In this document: one piece after another, positions 33,439 to 42,068 of the stretch
Numbering within the stretch: the stretch's first letter is position 1
Layout of the letters: each line of letters starts with the position of its first letter
Assembly: GCA_903821635.1 (NCBI GenBank)
Contig: CAIJLV010000186.1
Coordinates: 1 to 43,216 of the forward strand
DNA from: an uncultured Verrucomicrobiota bacterium
Lineage (GTDB): Bacteria > Verrucomicrobiota > Verrucomicrobiia > Limisphaerales > UBA9464
Direction: 5' to 3'
Length of the DNA stretch: 43,216 nt
Made by a program: the position numbers and the translations under genes
The notes under the pieces: generated by a model
The model's database searches: none
Told to the model about the DNA's origin: nothing
Seen by the model: the letters and a program-made list of their open reading frames with translations, nothing else

Positions 33439-34527
33439 ATGGCACACGTAAAGCTGCATATTCCGGGTCCCGTCGAAGTGAGTGCGAAGACCTTTGAGGC
33501 CTTCTGCAAACCCATGATCGGACATCGTGGCCAGGGGTTCAAAGACCTCTACGCCAACCTTCAGCCTCAACTTCAGACGCTGCTGTCCACCCGGCAGCTC
33601 GTCTACCTGTCCACTTCCTCCGCTTGGGGAGTGATGGAAGGTGCGATTCGCAATCTCGTCGCGAAAAAGGTGCTCAACTGCATGTGCGGCGCCTTTTCTG
33701 ACAAGTGGTTCGATGTTTCGAAGCGCTGCGGCAAGGAGGCCGAAGCCTTGCAGGTGCCATGGGGTTCTCCCATCCGCGCCGAACAGATCGACGCCCAATT
33801 AGCCACCGGGCAGTTCGACGCGCTGACGTTGATCCACAACGAGACGAGCACTGGCACCATGAGCCCGCTGGCTGAAATCGCCGCGCTCAAGCAAAAATAT
33901 CCCGACGTCCTGTTCATCGTGGATGCCGTCAGCTCCATGACCGCCGTGCCGCTCCAGTTTGATGCCTTGGGCATCGACGTCTTGCTGGCCGGGACGCAGA
34001 AGGCGTTTGCCCTCCCTCCCGGTTTGGCCGTGTTTGTCTGCTCTCCCGCGGCTTTGGCCAAGGCCGCGACCTTGAAAGACCGCGGTTATTACTTCGACTT
34101 CGTGGAGTTCGAGAAGAACGCCAAGGAGAGCATGACCCCGAGCACCCCGAGCGTCTCCCACATCTATGCCCTAGCGTCGAAGGTGGAAGAATTCTTCGCG
34201 GAGGGCCTCGAAGCCCGCTACGCCCGGCACCAGCAGACCAACCAGATGCTGCGCGACTGGGGCACGAAGCACGGCTTCACGCTCTTCCCCGAGGCCGAAT
34301 TCGGCTCCCAGACGCTTTGTTGTTTCAACAACGGCGCCAAGCCCGGCGGCCGGGTGGTGGACGCCGCCAAACTTCAGAAGCGGATGAAGGATCAAGGAAT
34401 CTTGATCGATGGCGGTTACGGCAAGATCAAGGGCACCACCTTCCGCATCTCGAACATGGGCGACGAGACGCCCACGACGATGCAGGATCTGATTGGCGCC
34501 TTAGACCAAGCGATGGCGCAGCTCTGA
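33439..34527 (+). CDS. Class V pyridoxal-phosphate aminotransferase (alanine/serine-glyoxylate type)
   Basis: A 362-aa fold-type I, class V aminotransferase. Landmarks: HIPGPVEVSAKTFEAF and GHRGQGFKDLY at the N-terminus, STSSAWGVMEGAIRNL (phosphate-binding region), HNETSTGTMSPLAEI, FIVDAVSSMTAVPL with the PLP-binding Asp, and AGTQKAFALPPGLAVF with the Schiff-base Lys. The C-terminus GTTFRISNMGDET is typical of the alanine-glyoxylate, serine-glyoxylate and serine-pyruvate group. Candidate roles are glyoxylate detoxification, serine synthesis or a SerC-like step; the exact substrate is unresolved. Start chosen at 33439 (MAHVKLHIPGP); an upstream frame from 33358 adds 27 Pro/Cys-rich residues. 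It is divergent from glnB (173-bp gap) and ends in a clear terminator. Confidence 0.9.
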   Translation: MAHVKLHIPGPVEVSAKTFEAFCKPMIGHRGQGFKDLYANLQPQLQTLLSTRQLVYLSTSSAWGVMEGAIRNLVAKKVLNCMCGAFSDKWFDVSKRCGKEAEALQVPWGSPIRAEQIDAQLATGQFDALTLIHNETSTGTMSPLAEIAALKQKYPDVLFIVDAVSSMTAVPLQFDALGIDVLLAGTQKAFALPPGLAVFVCSPAALAKAATLKDRGYYFDFVEFEKNAKESMTPSTPSVSHIYALASKVEEFFAEGLEARYARHQQTNQMLRDWGTKHGFTLFPEAEFGSQTLCCFNNGAKPGGRVVDAAKLQKRMKDQGILIDGGYGKIKGTTFRISNMGDETPTTMQDLIGALDQAMAQL

Positions 34528-34551
34528 GCCAACCGCAACGCGTTTAACGCC

Positions 34552-34584
34552 AACGGCTCCCGGAATAATACCTCGGGAGCCGTT
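34552..34584 (+). terminator. Rho-independent-like terminator of the aminotransferase gene
   Basis: An 11-bp perfect stem (AACGGCTCCCG / CGGGAGCCGTT) with an 11-nt A/T-rich loop begins 24 bp after the aminotransferase stop and is followed by TGGTTTGG. This is the most classical terminator in the window. Confidence 0.72.
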
Positions 34585-34704
34585 TGGTTTGGAAAGGCTT
34601 CCGCCCGCCTTCGATTCATCCGCGCCGGCGGACCCACAGCAGGCAACCCACGGCGGGCCGATGGCGGCTGTCCGCTTCGTTTTGGCGTGAGCTTGTGGCG
34701 TGAG

Positions 34705-35970
34705 TCACCGCCACATCGAAAACCCAAAGCGGATCATTTCACTGCGTAGATCGTAATCCAGCAGGCTCTCGCCGTAGCCGGTGAAGTATTGGACTTGGAA
34801 ATACCCTGCAAACAGACCGAACGGCAGCGACTTCAACGGATAGGAGGCGTCCACGGTCAGGCTGCCGCGGTCGCCTTCGTTCCCCAGCCGGCCATACGCG
34901 GAAAGCATTAGGTAATCGCGCCAACCGGCGGTGACGCGCAGATCCACATAGCCGCGAAAGCGCTCCACCGGATCACCCACCGGTATATTTGCCAACGTAT
35001 GGCGGCCTTCGGCCTCGCTGACGTAGGCCCAAACCCGGGGCGCAATGGACACTTGGAAATCACCCGGCTGGCCCAAGGTAAAGCGGGGGCGCAGATACGC
35101 GATATTCAGGCTGCGCGAATCAATGCCGCCCCGGCCGTTGGACTCATGCTGGAGTCCCGCTTCCAGATCCCAGCGGATACCGCCCTGGCGTTCACCGGCC
35201 CTGAAGAGATCGCGCCACGCGTAGTGCAATTCCGGTTTGTAACTGGAGTCGCGGAACGGCGCGCTCTCCGTCTCCCAGTCCCACAGCGACGTTTGTGTGT
35301 ATGCGACGAAGAGGTTGGCCAGCGGCGGCAGGTGGTTCGGCACCCAGCCGTCTTCGTTGAAAATTCGGTAGCGCAGGCTGAGCTGGAACTTGGCGTTCGG
35401 TTGTTCAAATCCCGCGATGAAATACATCGGCTCGTGCGGCTCGAAATGCGCCTTGAAGAACCGCAAAAGGGACGTGTCTTCATGCACGGTCTCCGCCGGG
35501 GCAGGTTCGGGTTTCATCACCACGGGCGCACCTGCACTGGCCGCGGCGGGCCCCGCTGACATCGGCTCGCTGACCCCGCCCTTGACGGCGGCGGGCAGCA
35601 GGACCCGTGACTGGCCAAAGGCGACTTCCACCGGGCCATGGGTGGGTTCTGGCAGCGCGCCCCAATATTCCCGCCGGGCAAAGGCGCCGGGTGCCAAGGT
35701 GACCCGCGGTGAGGTCGCCTCTTGGAGCCGCAACGAAGCCGGCGCGGTCCACGAACGGGCGGTCACCTCCGTGACCAAGTGGGGCGCAAATTCAAAATCC
35801 ACCGGCGCCGCCCCGTCGTTCAGTGCCACCACCCAGACGCGCACTTCTTGGGTAGCCGCCGCTCCGGGCGGAGCCGAAAGCACGAGGCTCACGTCGGCCA
35901 CGGAGCTCGACGCACAGGTTAGCGACAGCAGTCCGGCCCAGAGGCAGCCTAAGTGAGTGGTTTTTTTCAT
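34705..35970 (-). CDS. pldA: Outer-membrane phospholipase A (OMPLA) with N-terminal extension
   Basis: A 421-aa exported protein. Signal peptide at residues 1-25. The C-terminal 250 or so residues are a PldA/OMPLA beta-barrel: KFQLSLRYRIF, FVAYTQTSLWDWETESAPFR, SYKPELHYAW, the catalytic GLQHESNGRGG with H275 and S277, and N289 14 residues after the His, matching the His-Ser-Asn triad of Escherichia coli OMPLA (H142, S144, N156). OMPLA hydrolyses phospholipids that reach the outer leaflet. The roughly 165 residues before the barrel are an immunoglobulin-like beta-rich region followed by an Ala/Pro linker, not found in the enterobacterial enzyme. Start chosen at 35970, where the signal peptide begins. 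It is divergent from the DUF2892 gene. Confidence 0.9.
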   Translation of the reverse strand: MKKTTHLGCLWAGLLSLTCASSSVADVSLVLSAPPGAAATQEVRVWVVALNDGAAPVDFEFAPHLVTEVTARSWTAPASLRLQEATSPRVTLAPGAFARREYWGALPEPTHGPVEVAFGQSRVLLPAAVKGGVSEPMSAGPAAASAGAPVVMKPEPAPAETVHEDTSLLRFFKAHFEPHEPMYFIAGFEQPNAKFQLSLRYRIFNEDGWVPNHLPPLANLFVAYTQTSLWDWETESAPFRDSSYKPELHYAWRDLFRAGERQGGIRWDLEAGLQHESNGRGGIDSRSLNIAYLRPRFTLGQPGDFQVSIAPRVWAYVSEAEGRHTLANIPVGDPVERFRGYVDLRVTAGWRDYLMLSAYGRLGNEGDRGSLTVDASYPLKSLPFGLFAGYFQVQYFTGYGESLLDYDLRSEMIRFGFSMWR

Positions 35971-36148
35971 CACAGTCGACCTGACCATTGACCAATTGCT
36001 TCCGTAAGGGAAAGCGCGAAGACGTTGCAAGGCACGGCTAGAATCGGCCAAACTGCGTGGAGCGGTCAGGCGATCCGTCGGCCACGCTGTCCACCAGAAG
36101 CGACCGACCGGCGGACGCTTTCCTCCATTCGCAAAAATCGCTCGTTTC

Positions 36149-36343
36149 ATGAAACCAAACCTCGGCATCGCCGACCGCGCCATCCGCCTTTTTCTGGGAC
36201 TCACCGTTATTGGTTTGGGCGTCGCGCTGGACAGCCCTTGGGGCATGTTGGGAGTTGTCCCGTTAGTCACCGCCGGAATCGGCTTCTGCCCGCTCTATTG
36301 CCCGCTCAAAATCAACACGGTCGAAAATCCCAACGGCCATTAA
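36149..36343 (+). CDS. DUF2892 small inner-membrane protein
   Basis: A 64-aa protein of the DUF2892 family (YgaP-tail type). It begins MKPNLGIADRAIRLFLGL, has two hydrophobic helices (about 12-28 and 32-50), and ends with GFCPLYCPLKINT, which carries the conserved C-P-L-Y-x-P motif of the family. It is expected to sit in the inner membrane; the function is unknown. Some family members are fused to rhodanese domains, but none is present here. It precedes the sufE-like gene on the same strand. Confidence 0.85.
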   Translation: MKPNLGIADRAIRLFLGLTVIGLGVALDSPWGMLGVVPLVTAGIGFCPLYCPLKINTVENPNGH

Positions 36344-36474
36344 GACCGGCCTGCCGGGAGTTTAATTTTGGGGTTGGTGTGCTAACCCACGCTGACCCGG
36401 TGGCGCGAGGCCGGAAGCTCCCCCCCTCCATCCCCGACTCGCGCCGCCTCCAGTTCTTCGTTAGCCTGTCGGCC

Positions 36475-36936
36475 TTGAATGCGTCCCCGGCCACCGCCGC
36501 CGCTACTACTTCCCTTGCCGAACGGCTCGCCGCGTTGCGGGCGAGGCTGACCGCCGTGCGCGATCCGCAGGCTCGCCTGAGTCAACTTGTGGAACAGGCG
36601 CGCTGCCGGCCGCACCTGCCTGTGCCCCTGCGGTTGGAAGTGCACCGGGTGGCGGGTTGCCAAGTGCGTCTGTGGTTGGTGCCGGAATTCCGCGCCGGCC
36701 GCTGTCGGTTTCAAACCGATTCCGATGCCGTGACCCTGCGCGCTATGGTTGGCGTCCTGTGCGAACTGACGGATGACCTCGCGCCGGCTGAAGTGGCTAC
36801 CTTTGAGTTCGGCTTCTTGGAAGAATTGGGCCTACTGCGGCAACTCGCCGAAAGCCGGCGGGCCACCGTCCTGCGGGTGGCCGAGCAAATTCGGGACTTT
36901 GGCCGGAGCCAATTGGTCACCGTCTCGTCGCCCTGA
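36475..36936 (+). CDS. SufE family sulfur acceptor / desulfurase-activating protein
   Basis: About 153 aa. SufE accepts persulfide sulfur from the cysteine desulfurase SufS and passes it to Fe-S cluster assembly. Seen: VAGCQVRLWLVPEF with the sulfur-accepting Cys, RCRFQTDSDAVTLRAMVGVL (family block), then FGFLEELGLLRQLAESRRA near the end. There is no ATG in frame; TTG at 36475 gives a family-length product, but a GTG at 36379 is also possible, so the N-terminus is uncertain. The stop codon is directly followed by the tatD start, so the two are probably co-translated. No sufS, sufB, sufC or sufD is in the window, so it may be an unlinked or CsdE-like member. Confidence 0.82.
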   Translation: MNASPATAAATTSLAERLAALRARLTAVRDPQARLSQLVEQARCRPHLPVPLRLEVHRVAGCQVRLWLVPEFRAGRCRFQTDSDAVTLRAMVGVLCELTDDLAPAEVATFEFGFLEELGLLRQLAESRRATVLRVAEQIRDFGRSQLVTVSSP

Positions 36937-37833
36937 ATGATCCCGGCGATGCCAGTCCTCAAGCCCGGGCTGTTCGATGCCCACAATCATCTCCAAGACG
37001 CCCGGTTTGACTTGCGGGCAGACGAACTTTTGGCCTGCGCGGCTCAGGCGGGCGTAACCCGGATGGTCGTCAACGGGGTGAGCGAAACTGATTGGCCGCA
37101 CGTGGCGGCACTGGCGCGGCGCCATCCCGAACAGGTGCAACCGAGTTTTGGCTATCATCCTTGGTTTCTAGGGGAAAGAACCCCGGATTGGGAACGCAAC
37201 TGGGTTCGCTGGCTAGACACCACGCCCCACGCCGCCGTGGGTGAAATCGGCCTCGACCGGTGGATGCTTGAACAGCCGGAACGGTGGCGAGCGCGGTGTT
37301 TTGGCTCCAATTCTGGCCCGCTTCGGGAACCCCCTGCGTGGGCCGAGCAGGAAGCGGTCTTTGTCCGCCAACTGAGCCTCGCGGCGGAGCGAAATCTCCC
37401 GGCCAGCATCCACTGCCTCTACGCGTTCGGCCCGCTGCGCGACCTGCTGACCAAGCACCCGCACCCGGCGTGCGGATTTCTCCTGCACAGCTACAGCGGG
37501 CCCGTGGAATTGGTGCCCGCCCTTGCTCGGCTCGGAGCTTATTTCAGCTTTTCCGGTTACTTCTTATCGGAAGCCAAACTCCGTCAACGCACGGTCTTTC
37601 TGGCGATTCCGCCCGACCGCCTGCTGGTTGAGACCGACGCTCCGGACCAACTGCCCCCCAAAATCTACACCCAACACCCCTTGGCCGATGCCCGCACCGG
37701 CCAGAGTTTGAATCATCCGGCAAACTTAGCCGCAATTTATGCCGGGTTGGCCGGCGTGCTGGGTGAATCTGAGGCGGGGCTCACTGCCCGCGTTGCTGAA
37801 AATTTCCACCGGCTGTTCAGTGGGCTTCGTTAG
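36937..37833 (+). CDS. TatD family metal-dependent hydrolase
   Basis: A 298-aa amidohydrolase-fold TIM barrel of the TatD family, which includes magnesium-dependent nucleases. Metal-binding motifs in order: DAHNHLQD (His-x-His), SFGYHPWF, VGEIGLD (Glu), SIHCLYAFGPL and HSYSGPVELVP (His), and VETDAPDQLPP (Asp). Relative to typical TatD there is an unusual stretch between VGEIGLD and the next motif containing RCFGSNSGPLREPPAWAE. Proposed role is DNA or nucleotide hydrolysis; the exact substrate is unproven. The ATG at 36937 follows directly on the sufE-like stop; an ATG at 36949 is also possible. Confidence 0.9.
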   Translation: MIPAMPVLKPGLFDAHNHLQDARFDLRADELLACAAQAGVTRMVVNGVSETDWPHVAALARRHPEQVQPSFGYHPWFLGERTPDWERNWVRWLDTTPHAAVGEIGLDRWMLEQPERWRARCFGSNSGPLREPPAWAEQEAVFVRQLSLAAERNLPASIHCLYAFGPLRDLLTKHPHPACGFLLHSYSGPVELVPALARLGAYFSFSGYFLSEAKLRQRTVFLAIPPDRLLVETDAPDQLPPKIYTQHPLADARTGQSLNHPANLAAIYAGLAGVLGESEAGLTARVAENFHRLFSGLR

Positions 37834-37955
37834 CGCGGGGCGGGGCGGGGCGCGCTGTCAGCTCGCCGCTCGCCGGTGGATTCCGGCGGGGACCGAATTT
37901 CTTCCAAGCCTTCACGCCCCTTGGGTTTCCGGCGTCAGCCGCTACCTTGGCCCCG

Positions 37956-38717
37956 ATGCGCCTCGCGTCCTTTCGCGTCGGTTCCGTGCCGTATCTTAAC
38001 GCCGCGCCGCTCACCTATGGGTTGGAGCGGGAGATTTCCTTTGTTCCGCCCTCGCAACTGGCCGTCGAACTCCACGCCGGCCAGCTCGACGCGGCCTTAG
38101 TCAGCGTGACCGAGGCGTTGTTTTACGACGGCTACGACCTGCTCGACGGATTTGGAATCACCTCCGATGGCCCGGTTTACAGCGTGTTTCTGGCGCACCG
38201 GCAGCCGCTGGAGGCGATTCGGGAAGTGGCCCTGGATCCGGCGTCCTGCACCAGTGTCAACCTCCTGCGAGTGCTTTTGGCTGAACGGGGTTTGGCTCCT
38301 CAATTTCGCCCTTTAAGCAGTTACGCCGCCGCGCCCCAGTGCGAAAACGTCCTGCTCATCGGCAATCCGGCGATTGAGTTTCACCGGGCGGGGCACCCGC
38401 ACGCGATTTGGGATTTGGGCGCAGCGTGGCAGCGGTTGACCGGGCTGCCGTTCGTTTATGCGGTCTGGGCTTTGCGCCGCGACCGAGAGACGGCGGTTTT
38501 GCGGAGCGTTTTGCGAGCGGCGGCGGTCAGTGGGCTCGCCGCGCTGCCGCAACTGATTGCTGAACGTCCAGAGTTTGATGCCGCGCTGCGCCGGGCGCAT
38601 CTCACGGAGCAAATTCGCTATCCGCTGGGGGCGCGCGAAAAACTTGGCCTCAGCCGTTTTGGCGAACTCCTGACGCGTCACACCGGGCGCCGGGTTTTCC
38701 CGCCGAATTTTCGGTAG
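37956..38717 (+). CDS. mqnA: MqnA, chorismate dehydratase of the futalosine menaquinone pathway
   Basis: A 253-aa cytosolic enzyme that removes water from chorismate to make 3-enolpyruvylbenzoate, the first committed step of futalosine-route menaquinone synthesis. Landmarks: VGSVPYLNAAPL at the N-terminus, LDAALVSVTEALFYDGYDLL, TSVNLLRVLLAERGL, LLIGNPAIEF, HAIWDLGAAWQRLTGLPFVYAVWALRR and IRYPLGAREKLGLSRFGELL, all in family order. It implies that this organism makes menaquinone by the alternative route; mqnB, C and D are not in the window. Start chosen at ATG 37956; a TTG at 37947 adds three residues. It is convergent with the DEAD-box helicase. Confidence 0.95.
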   Translation: MRLASFRVGSVPYLNAAPLTYGLEREISFVPPSQLAVELHAGQLDAALVSVTEALFYDGYDLLDGFGITSDGPVYSVFLAHRQPLEAIREVALDPASCTSVNLLRVLLAERGLAPQFRPLSSYAAAPQCENVLLIGNPAIEFHRAGHPHAIWDLGAAWQRLTGLPFVYAVWALRRDRETAVLRSVLRAAAVSGLAALPQLIAERPEFDAALRRAHLTEQIRYPLGAREKLGLSRFGELLTRHTGRRVFPPNFR

Positions 38718-38741
38718 GAATTTCCGGCCCCGCGGGCGTAA

Positions 38742-38764
38742 GGCGACCGGGAAAACCCGGCGCC
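38742..38764. terminator. Bidirectional hairpin between mqnA and the helicase
   Basis: GGCG-A-CCGGG / CCCGG-CGCC with an AAAA loop forms a 9-bp stem with a bulged A, placed in the 51-bp gap between two convergent genes. It is well positioned to stop transcription from both sides. Confidence 0.55.
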
Positions 38765-38768
38765 AAGT

Positions 38769-41144
38769 TCAAAACTCCGAAAACTTGGCGCGCACTCGGC
38801 GGCCGCGAAGTTGGGCGTGATTCAACGCGGAGAGGATCTTGCCCGCATCCGTGCGCGGCACGGAAACGATGGTGTGACGTTCGGCGATGCGCACCTGACC
38901 GACCGTGTTGGCGGGCAGTCCGGTTTCACCCAAGATGCACCCGACGATGTCGCGCGGGGTAATGCCATCCGCTTCGCCGACGCTGATCCACACAGAGGTC
39001 ATCGCCTCGTCCGGCCGGGCCGTGTAGCGGCCCGAACGTTGGCCGGCCCCGGGTTCGCTCCGTTCGTCTCCCGCCCGGCTGCGGGGTTGTTCACCGGGAT
39101 AAGGGGGGCGGGGGGCGGGTCGTTCGAAACTACGCTCTGGGGGGCGCTGGGGCCGTTCCCACGGGGGAGCGGGGGGGGCGCTAGGACGGACGAATCCCCG
39201 GTCGGGCAGGGGCGCTCGAACCGGGCGGGGCGCCGTGGGTGTGACGTTTTCGCGGGTCGGTTCCGGCCGGTCAAAGCGAGGGGCAAATTTGGGCCGATCC
39301 CAAGTGGAGGCCTTGAACTTGGGCGCCGTTTCGCCGCTGGGGGGGGCGGGGGGCTTCGCCGCGGGTCTGACGGCGGCTCGGGCCGGGGGCGCGACCTCGA
39401 CTTCGGGCTCCACCGGCGGCATCACGGGAATCGCATTGGCCGACTCACCTTCCGGAAAACCGCTTTCTTCCTCCACTGCCCAAGTCGTAGCCGGAGCGGG
39501 AGTTGGAGGCGTGACAGCGGGGGCGGGAGTGGCCACCTCAGGGACGGAAAAGCCGGTTTCTTCGTGCTCGGTCAGGGCTGACTCCGGCGCGACGTCCGCG
39601 GTTTTTTTGGGCTTACGCTTGGCGATCTTCGCGGGCTTGGCGTCGGTGACGGCCTCGGTCACCGGAACTGCGGCGCTGGTTTCAAGTTCGGGTGCGGCGG
39701 CGACTGTGGGCTTAAGCGGGGCCGGTTCCGTTGGCCCCGCGCTAGGGGCGGTCGCCGCTGGCGTGGCGGGAGGCGCGGCGGGCTTGCGAGGGGCGCCGTC
39801 GTTCCAGAGCGAGGCCCGTTCGGGAGCGTCGTCCTTGCCCTCGACGTCGGGCACTTCCCCGCCGGTGAGCAGGTGCAGCATCGCCCCGGCGATTTGCACG
39901 GTGTCAAAGCCTTGGTCCATCAGGGTTTTCACCGTGTGCTCACGTTGGCTCAGATCGGCGTGCTGGATGACGGTGCGGACGTCGTCGAGCAACTTGCGGT
40001 CCTTGGCCTCGGCGAGTTCATCCTGCGACGGGATTTCCCCGCGGTGAATCCGCTGGCGGGTGAAGCGCTCCAAGTGGCGAATTCGGAAGAATTCACGCCC
40101 ACTGACCAGCGTGATGGCCCGGCCGCTGCGCCCGGCCCGGCCGGTGCGTCCGATGCGGTGGACGTAGTCTTCGGGGTCGTAGGGCAGGTCGAAGTTGAAG
40201 ACGGCTTCGACATCGTTCACGTCGATGCCGCGACCGGCCACGTCGGTGGCGACTAAGAGGGTGAGGACCCCGCTTTTGAATTTCTTCATCACCCGGTCGC
40301 GGGCCTGTTGAGCGAGGCCACCGTGCAGCGCGTCGGCATCATAGCCCGCGGCGTGGAGGTGCTCGGTGAGTTCATCCACCGTGCGTTGGGTGTTGCAGAA
40401 GACGATGCCGAGCTTCACGTCGTGTAGATCCACGAGGCGGGTGAGCGCCTCGAATTTCCACTGCTGATGCACTTCGTAATAGATCTGCTCGACCGTCGGC
40501 ACGGTCAGCGCCTTGGTGGCGATCTGCACGCGCACCGGGTCGCGGGTGTAGCGCGTGATCAGGTCTTCGATCGGGCGCGGAATGGTCGCGGAAAAGAGCA
40601 CGGTCTGCCGCTGTGGGGGCGCGTGCTGCAGGATCGCCTCGATGTCTTCCCGGAAGCCCATGTCGAGCATCTCGTCGGCTTCGTCGAGGATCACGGTGCG
40701 GACCTGATCCAGTTTCAGCGAACCGCGGGTGAGATGATCCTGCACGCGGCCTGGGGTGCCGATGACGATATTCGCCCCGGCGTGCAAACCGGCGTATTGG
40801 CGTTCGTAACTGGCGCCGCCGAAGATGGGCAGCGGTTTCACGGCCCGGTGAAAATGGGCCAATTTGTGGAACTCTTCGCTGACCTGCATGGCCAGTTCAC
40901 GAGTCGGGCAGAGCACGAGCACCTGCACGCCACGAATCTTGGGGTCGATCTTTTCGATCGCGGGTAACCCAAAGGCGGCGGTCTTGCCCGAGCCGGTTTG
41001 CGATTGCCCCACGACATCGCGTCCCAGGAGCAGCACCGGAATGGCTTCGGCTTGGATCGGCGAGGCCTGCTCGAAGCCGAGGCGCTCCACGGCTTTGAGA
41101 GATTCCGGCGATAAGCCGAGTTCGGTGAACAGTTTTGGCGTCAT
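38769..41144 (-). CDS. DEAD-box RNA helicase with long disordered linker and DbpA-like C-terminal domain
   Basis: A 791-aa ATP-dependent RNA helicase. The core (1-380) has the Q motif (FEQASPIQAEAIP), motif I (SQTGSGKTAAFGLP), PTRELAMQ, GTPGR, DEAD (LDEADEMLDMGF), SAT, ARGID-equivalent VAGRGIDVNDV and HRIGRTGRAGR. A linker of about 275 residues (roughly 430-705) is Pro/Ala/Lys/Glu-rich with stretches such as KIAKRKPKKTADV. The last 75 residues (VWISVGEADGITPRDIVGCI... ending RRVRAKFSEF) form a DbpA/CsdA RNA-binding domain. Likely roles are ribosome assembly, RNA decay or cold adaptation; the family boundary between DeaD, RhlE and DbpA cannot be drawn by eye. The C-terminal domain resembles DeaD/DbpA more than RhlE. 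Confidence 0.93.
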   Translation of the reverse strand: MTPKLFTELGLSPESLKAVERLGFEQASPIQAEAIPVLLLGRDVVGQSQTGSGKTAAFGLPAIEKIDPKIRGVQVLVLCPTRELAMQVSEEFHKLAHFHRAVKPLPIFGGASYERQYAGLHAGANIVIGTPGRVQDHLTRGSLKLDQVRTVILDEADEMLDMGFREDIEAILQHAPPQRQTVLFSATIPRPIEDLITRYTRDPVRVQIATKALTVPTVEQIYYEVHQQWKFEALTRLVDLHDVKLGIVFCNTQRTVDELTEHLHAAGYDADALHGGLAQQARDRVMKKFKSGVLTLLVATDVAGRGIDVNDVEAVFNFDLPYDPEDYVHRIGRTGRAGRSGRAITLVSGREFFRIRHLERFTRQRIHRGEIPSQDELAEAKDRKLLDDVRTVIQHADLSQREHTVKTLMDQGFDTVQIAGAMLHLLTGGEVPDVEGKDDAPERASLWNDGAPRKPAAPPATPAATAPSAGPTEPAPLKPTVAAAPELETSAAVPVTEAVTDAKPAKIAKRKPKKTADVAPESALTEHEETGFSVPEVATPAPAVTPPTPAPATTWAVEEESGFPEGESANAIPVMPPVEPEVEVAPPARAAVRPAAKPPAPPSGETAPKFKASTWDRPKFAPRFDRPEPTRENVTPTAPRPVRAPLPDRGFVRPSAPPAPPWERPQRPPERSFERPAPRPPYPGEQPRSRAGDERSEPGAGQRSGRYTARPDEAMTSVWISVGEADGITPRDIVGCILGETGLPANTVGQVRIAERHTIVSVPRTDAGKILSALNHAQLRGRRVRAKFSEF

Positions 41145-41288
41145 ACGCGAGCGGTCACCTTAGCAGAAGCCCATCCCGCGACGAGAAGTTCTTTTTCTGC
41201 CGGCGGCGGCGCGGTGGCGGCTAGGAGTTGCCGCCCCGTCGAATCCGACTCGCAAAGGGGCGCATTGGTGCCACCCTTCGGCCGAAAT

Positions 41289-42038
41289 ATGCGCGGGCTG
41301 ATCATCATGTTAATAGCCTTGGCAGGGGCAGTTCAGGCGTTGGCCTTTGACCACTCCTACACTCGCTACGCCAGCGTGCTCACCAATCATGTGCGCGGCG
41401 GTGGCGTGACCTACGCCTCGCTCAAAAGCGCGCCGGCCAACCTCGATGGGGCCCTCGATGAGTTGGCCGCGGTGACCGAAACCGACTTCAAGGCGTGGCC
41501 GGAAGCCCAGCAGTTGGCCTTCCTGATCAATCTCTACAACGCGGCGACGCTCAAGTTGGTCGTTGAGCACTACCCGGTGAAGAGCATCCGAAAAATTGGC
41601 GGTGTCCTCGAAAGTCCTTGGAAGCTCAAGGTCGTCCGCCTGTTCGGGAGTCTAACCACCCTCGATTACTTGGAGCATAATCGGCTACGCCAAGTTTACC
41701 GGGAAGCCCGCATCCATTTTGCAATCGTCTGCGCTGCCCAAGGCTGTCCGTCGCTCCGGAACGAACCCTTTGTTGGAGACCGCTTGGACGCTCAATTGGC
41801 CGAACAAACCCGGCAGTTTTTGAGCCAGCGCCACAAAAACCGCGTCGACCTCGACACCCGGACCTTATGGCTGTCTCCGATCTTCGATTGGTTTGCCAGT
41901 GACTTCACTCGGGAGGGACAAACGGTGCCCCGTTTCGTCGCGCAGTATCTGCCCGAGGCGGAAGCCAAAGCCATTCGGTCAGGCGATTTTAGGGTGCGCT
42001 TCACCGACTACGACTGGTCGCTGAACCAGCGCGATTGA
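41289..42038 (+). CDS. Exported DUF547 domain protein
   Basis: A 249-aa protein with a signal peptide (residues 1-20, ends QALA) and a DUF547 domain: YASVLTNHVRGGGVTYASL, QQLAFLINLYNAATLKLVV, LTTLDYLEHNRLRQVYREARIHFAIVCAAQGCPSL (conserved Glu-His-x-x-Ile/Leu-Arg-type and A-A-x-G-C-P-S-L motifs), and WLSPIFDWFASDF. The function of DUF547 is unknown; domain members are widespread in secreted proteins of bacteria and plants. Start chosen at 41289 (MRGLIIM), at the signal peptide; the upstream frame lacks similarity. It is divergent from the helicase gene (144-bp gap). Confidence 0.88.
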   Translation: MRGLIIMLIALAGAVQALAFDHSYTRYASVLTNHVRGGGVTYASLKSAPANLDGALDELAAVTETDFKAWPEAQQLAFLINLYNAATLKLVVEHYPVKSIRKIGGVLESPWKLKVVRLFGSLTTLDYLEHNRLRQVYREARIHFAIVCAAQGCPSLRNEPFVGDRLDAQLAEQTRQFLSQRHKNRVDLDTRTLWLSPIFDWFASDFTREGQTVPRFVAQYLPEAEAKAIRSGDFRVRFTDYDWSLNQRD

Positions 42039-42045
42039 GCCCGCC

Positions 42046-42068
42046 GCCGCCGGCTTCGTTCCGGTGGC
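42046..42068. terminator. Hairpin after the DUF547 gene
   Basis: GCCGCCGG / CCGGTGGC with a 7-nt loop (CTTCGTT) forms an 8-bp stem with one G-U pair, 7 bp after the DUF547 stop. Probable terminator, without a U-tract. Confidence 0.4.
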
